Assembly (NCBI RefSeq): GCF_037392515.1
Contig: NC_090288.1
Coordinates: 9,775,969 to 9,839,968 of the forward strand
DNA from: Haliotis asinina
Lineage: Eukaryota > Mollusca > Gastropoda > Lepetellida > Haliotidae
Reading direction: 5' to 3'
Length of the DNA: 64,000 nucleotides
Positions 61,348 through 64,000 of this stretch are shown piece after piece. Under the pieces are notes generated by a model, which saw only the letters and a list, made by a program, of their open reading frames with translations, was not told the DNA's origin and did not search any database. The position numbers and the translations under genes are program-made. Position 1 is the stretch's first letter; each line of letters opens with the position of its first letter.

Positions 61348-64000
61348 GTGAGTTTAATCACTGTAATCTTAGTCAGCATGAGCGATACTCCGGAGTATGT
61401 GTTGGTTCAGCATAGTGTATCTTGGCCATGTACGAATGATGTAGATTCTAAAACAAACCTACCTTTGGGTGGAAGTGTTAGCAGGTATTCATATGATACT
61501 TACCAGTAAAGCGCAATCGTGCAACCACACTTGACCAGACTTTTTAGACTTCAGTCTTTTTGCCTTTCAGTCCCATAAAGTGTTGTCAAATGTTTGAAGA
61601 TAACTTAGATACCATGAGGCTGGTTACAACCTTCTTGTGGGTCTATCACGAAGTCAGTACCTTATGATGGATGGTGGGTAGGAGTACACCCCGTACACCT
61701 CACCACCATCAAAAACCAAAATTACAAACTGACATTCATACCTCATCCTAAATATACATTTATTAAACTAGAACAGGTATAAAAAAACAATCAGTAAACT
61801 ATATGTTGATGATCAGTCTTGGCATATATGACAAGATAGTGTGATGTTTGTAAGTTTTAATTTAACAAGATGTTCCCAGTATTATGCATGAAAGACAATC
61901 CGCATTTGCTGAGGACTAACTCTTTCTTAGTTTCTTGGAAAATATTCTTTGATCACTGGCGAAATAATCACTTGAATTTGGTTTCTGGGTAGGAATGCAT
62001 ACAACCTATCCTTTAAGGGAGTAAAGGGTTTTGGTAGGCAGGTTGAGTGACTTAAAGGGGCACTGTTGCGGAGCAATTTCCGTGGACTGGTGGTTTCTTT
62101 TGTTTTTGTTTTTCTCCCGGGAGTACCCGGATGATATCCCAGAATTCATGACTGGTTCATGATCTCTGCTGCACCTCCCATATGCGCAGTTGATAGTTTA
62201 TGTGTAGACTGATCAACAAAGATGAAGTCATTTTACTTCGTTATTATGAAAACAGATAAAAGACCTTGATGTTTACTCATCTGCCAGTGGTATATAAAAT
62301 AACGAAGTCAATATACGTCTTTATATTTTGTCTTATAAACCTAATTAATTCCTTGTCACACTTGTTTGCATTTTGAAAGTTAGTAAAAAAAACCCACACA
62401 GTCTGCTTATACTTACAGTGAATTGCTAACTTGATTTTAATATCTAAACTGTGCATAGATTGCCAACGTGAATCATATTTCACACACACCCTATTCGCGA
62501 CCTAGTGCATGTTTTCTATAATACAGATTCTGCTGAATGCTACAAAAAATAAATTAAAACAAAATGCAAATATTCAATTTTAGCCAGACGAAAGTTATAG
62601 CAACAATGTCAGGCTATTATGTACCTCGTTCAGGAATGTAGCCATCAATATCCACATAAAAGAACGATATTCCATTCATCTGCAGCTGGTAAATAATCCT
62701 GCTCTATGTCTTGTGTCTTTAACAGTCTAATATGCGAAAAAGTGATACATCATTTGAGAATTTTTCACAGTGGTCTCACTGGTCACCCAGGACAGGACAC
62801 CTGGCAACTAACTGTATGATGTCCACCATTAGTTAGCCAATAATGAGCAACAATCAATCAATCAAGGCAGTGGCGGTTAAGTCTTTGTAGGAAGGATGTT
62901 GTTTTTATATTCGTACTTTACCACAGGGTGTATTCAGTATAGATTACGTAAATCTACACTCATTAACACTGCCTTTTTGACAAATCTGCTGTGGAAGTAA
63001 TTAATCAATCAGTGTGTTGATCAATGTTTGTTTTTGTAACTCAGCTGATAAATTCTCTTGTATCACTTACATGCACATATTACATAACATTGTAAACCAA
63101 AAGTCACTGTGTTCTGTAATCTGATTCGTTGAAAAACATGATCAAATGGTATTAGATTCCTGGAAACTGCAAGACTATTCACTGCGTATTTACACGTAAA
63201 CAATTGTTTTGTTGTGTCATCAACAGTGGTGACGTCATTCAAATCATATTGTGACGTAAAGTTAGAATGACGTCACAAATGAGCAACTCCAGATGCTACC
63301 ATGGAAACCAGCTGAAACGGCCAGCTGATGACACTTTACTGCTGTACTCATACTTGATGTAAACGAGTGCAGACATTAAAACCCCTTTGGTATACTTTTG
63401 TGTTTACAATGTCGATAAACATCATGTGTTGGCCAATTGCCGGGTGTTATTGAGTATTTGAAGCACGGGAATATTTCATTTGAAACCTCCGGCTGACCTC
63501 GGTTCCAAATGCATTCCCATGCTTCAAATACTCAATAACACCCGAAAATTGGCCAACACATGATGTTTATCTCCTAATTCAATACATTTGCCACTACAGA
63601 CCTTAATTTATAATGTTGAGTATTTACTCCAGACAGGAGAAATGCCAAATGGGAACCTATGTTGAGTAATTTTAGTGGTGTTGCCACTATTTATACCCGT
63701 TTTAAATTCATTAACTGACCATCAAGTGAATGATGACAAATAACACATGTAGGTTTATACCATCAAACGAGAGTTACAGCAAGGAAGATGTAATCTGTGT
63801 CGCATGTAGCATGAAAACACTTATAGGCCAAAACTATTTTGAGGATACCAACGGAGCTTCGTTGTTGCATAAGAAATGCATATAGGTAATTGCTGTGTAC
63901 TTGGGTAAATGGGTAGAATCAGTTTTTTAACGTGAGAAAATTTTCAGATTTCTCTACCAATGGCAAAGTCTTTGTTATTAGTTTACAAATTCAGATAAAT
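61348..64000 (+). other. Probable intron of the ubiquitin-like gene
   Basis: I see no exon continuing the ubiquitin fold. The stretch is AT-rich and holds the foldback repeat at 63089-63571 and short simple repeats. Confidence 0.4.
63089..63571 (+). mobile_element. Foldback-family repeat, copy 2, with hairpin end
   Basis: It starts ATTGTAAACCAAAAGTCACT and is the inverse of 24110-24552. It has two TGACGTCA palindromes (near 63229 and 63269). Its right end folds back: GATAAACATCATGTGTTGGC at about 63416 recurs as its complement ending near 63571, with arms of about 52 bp and a loop of about 50 bp. Confidence 0.75.

Overview
The window is animal nuclear DNA, most likely from a marine gastropod close to abalone (Haliotis). 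Two points support this. Genes are split by many short introns with GT-AG borders. The sequence is also strewn with a roughly 270-bp retroposon ending in an ACTCAC-repeat tail, with a consensus I associate with abalone; that assignment is from memory, not from a search. Intergenic and intronic DNA is AT-rich and full of degraded repeats, short foldback elements and simple repeats.

Layout. At 7250-9448 lies a probable two-exon plus-strand gene whose last exon encodes a death-fold domain; a 53-bp minisatellite rich in TGACGT sits in its intron. At 16838-21659 (minus) and 24604-47140 (plus) are two head-to-head paralogous C2H2 zinc-finger genes. I rebuilt both from splice sites with consistent phase (653 and 866 codons). 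They share an N-terminal module of about 60 residues that I cannot name. At 53044-58309 (minus) is a complete eight-exon gene for NF-YB, the histone-fold CCAAT-binding subunit. At 61300 a single first exon begins a ubiquitin-like protein resembling UBL4.

The main object is a Polinton/Maverick element of about 14.0 kb (30064-44095) in an intron of the plus-strand zinc-finger gene. It has 145-bp terminal inverted repeats that I read as identical, flanked by GTCAG duplications, so the insertion looks young. It carries a retroviral-type integrase, a protein-primed family B DNA polymerase, a packaging ATPase, a double-jelly-roll major capsid protein, a penton-like minor capsid protein and about ten small element-specific proteins. 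It is not intact: I estimate three or four breaks. I treat it as a fossil and list its parts separately. Odd features are a 27-bp palindrome in each terminal repeat, recurrent G/C-rich mini-palindromes that encode V-G-x-P peptides, and a tandem pair of related genes beside the penton gene.

The gaps hold at least two SINE families that share the same 3' end, several MITE or foldback elements (some near NF-YB exons, one against the first coding exon of a zinc-finger gene) and one TTAA-bounded transposon 0.35 kb to the right of the Polinton.
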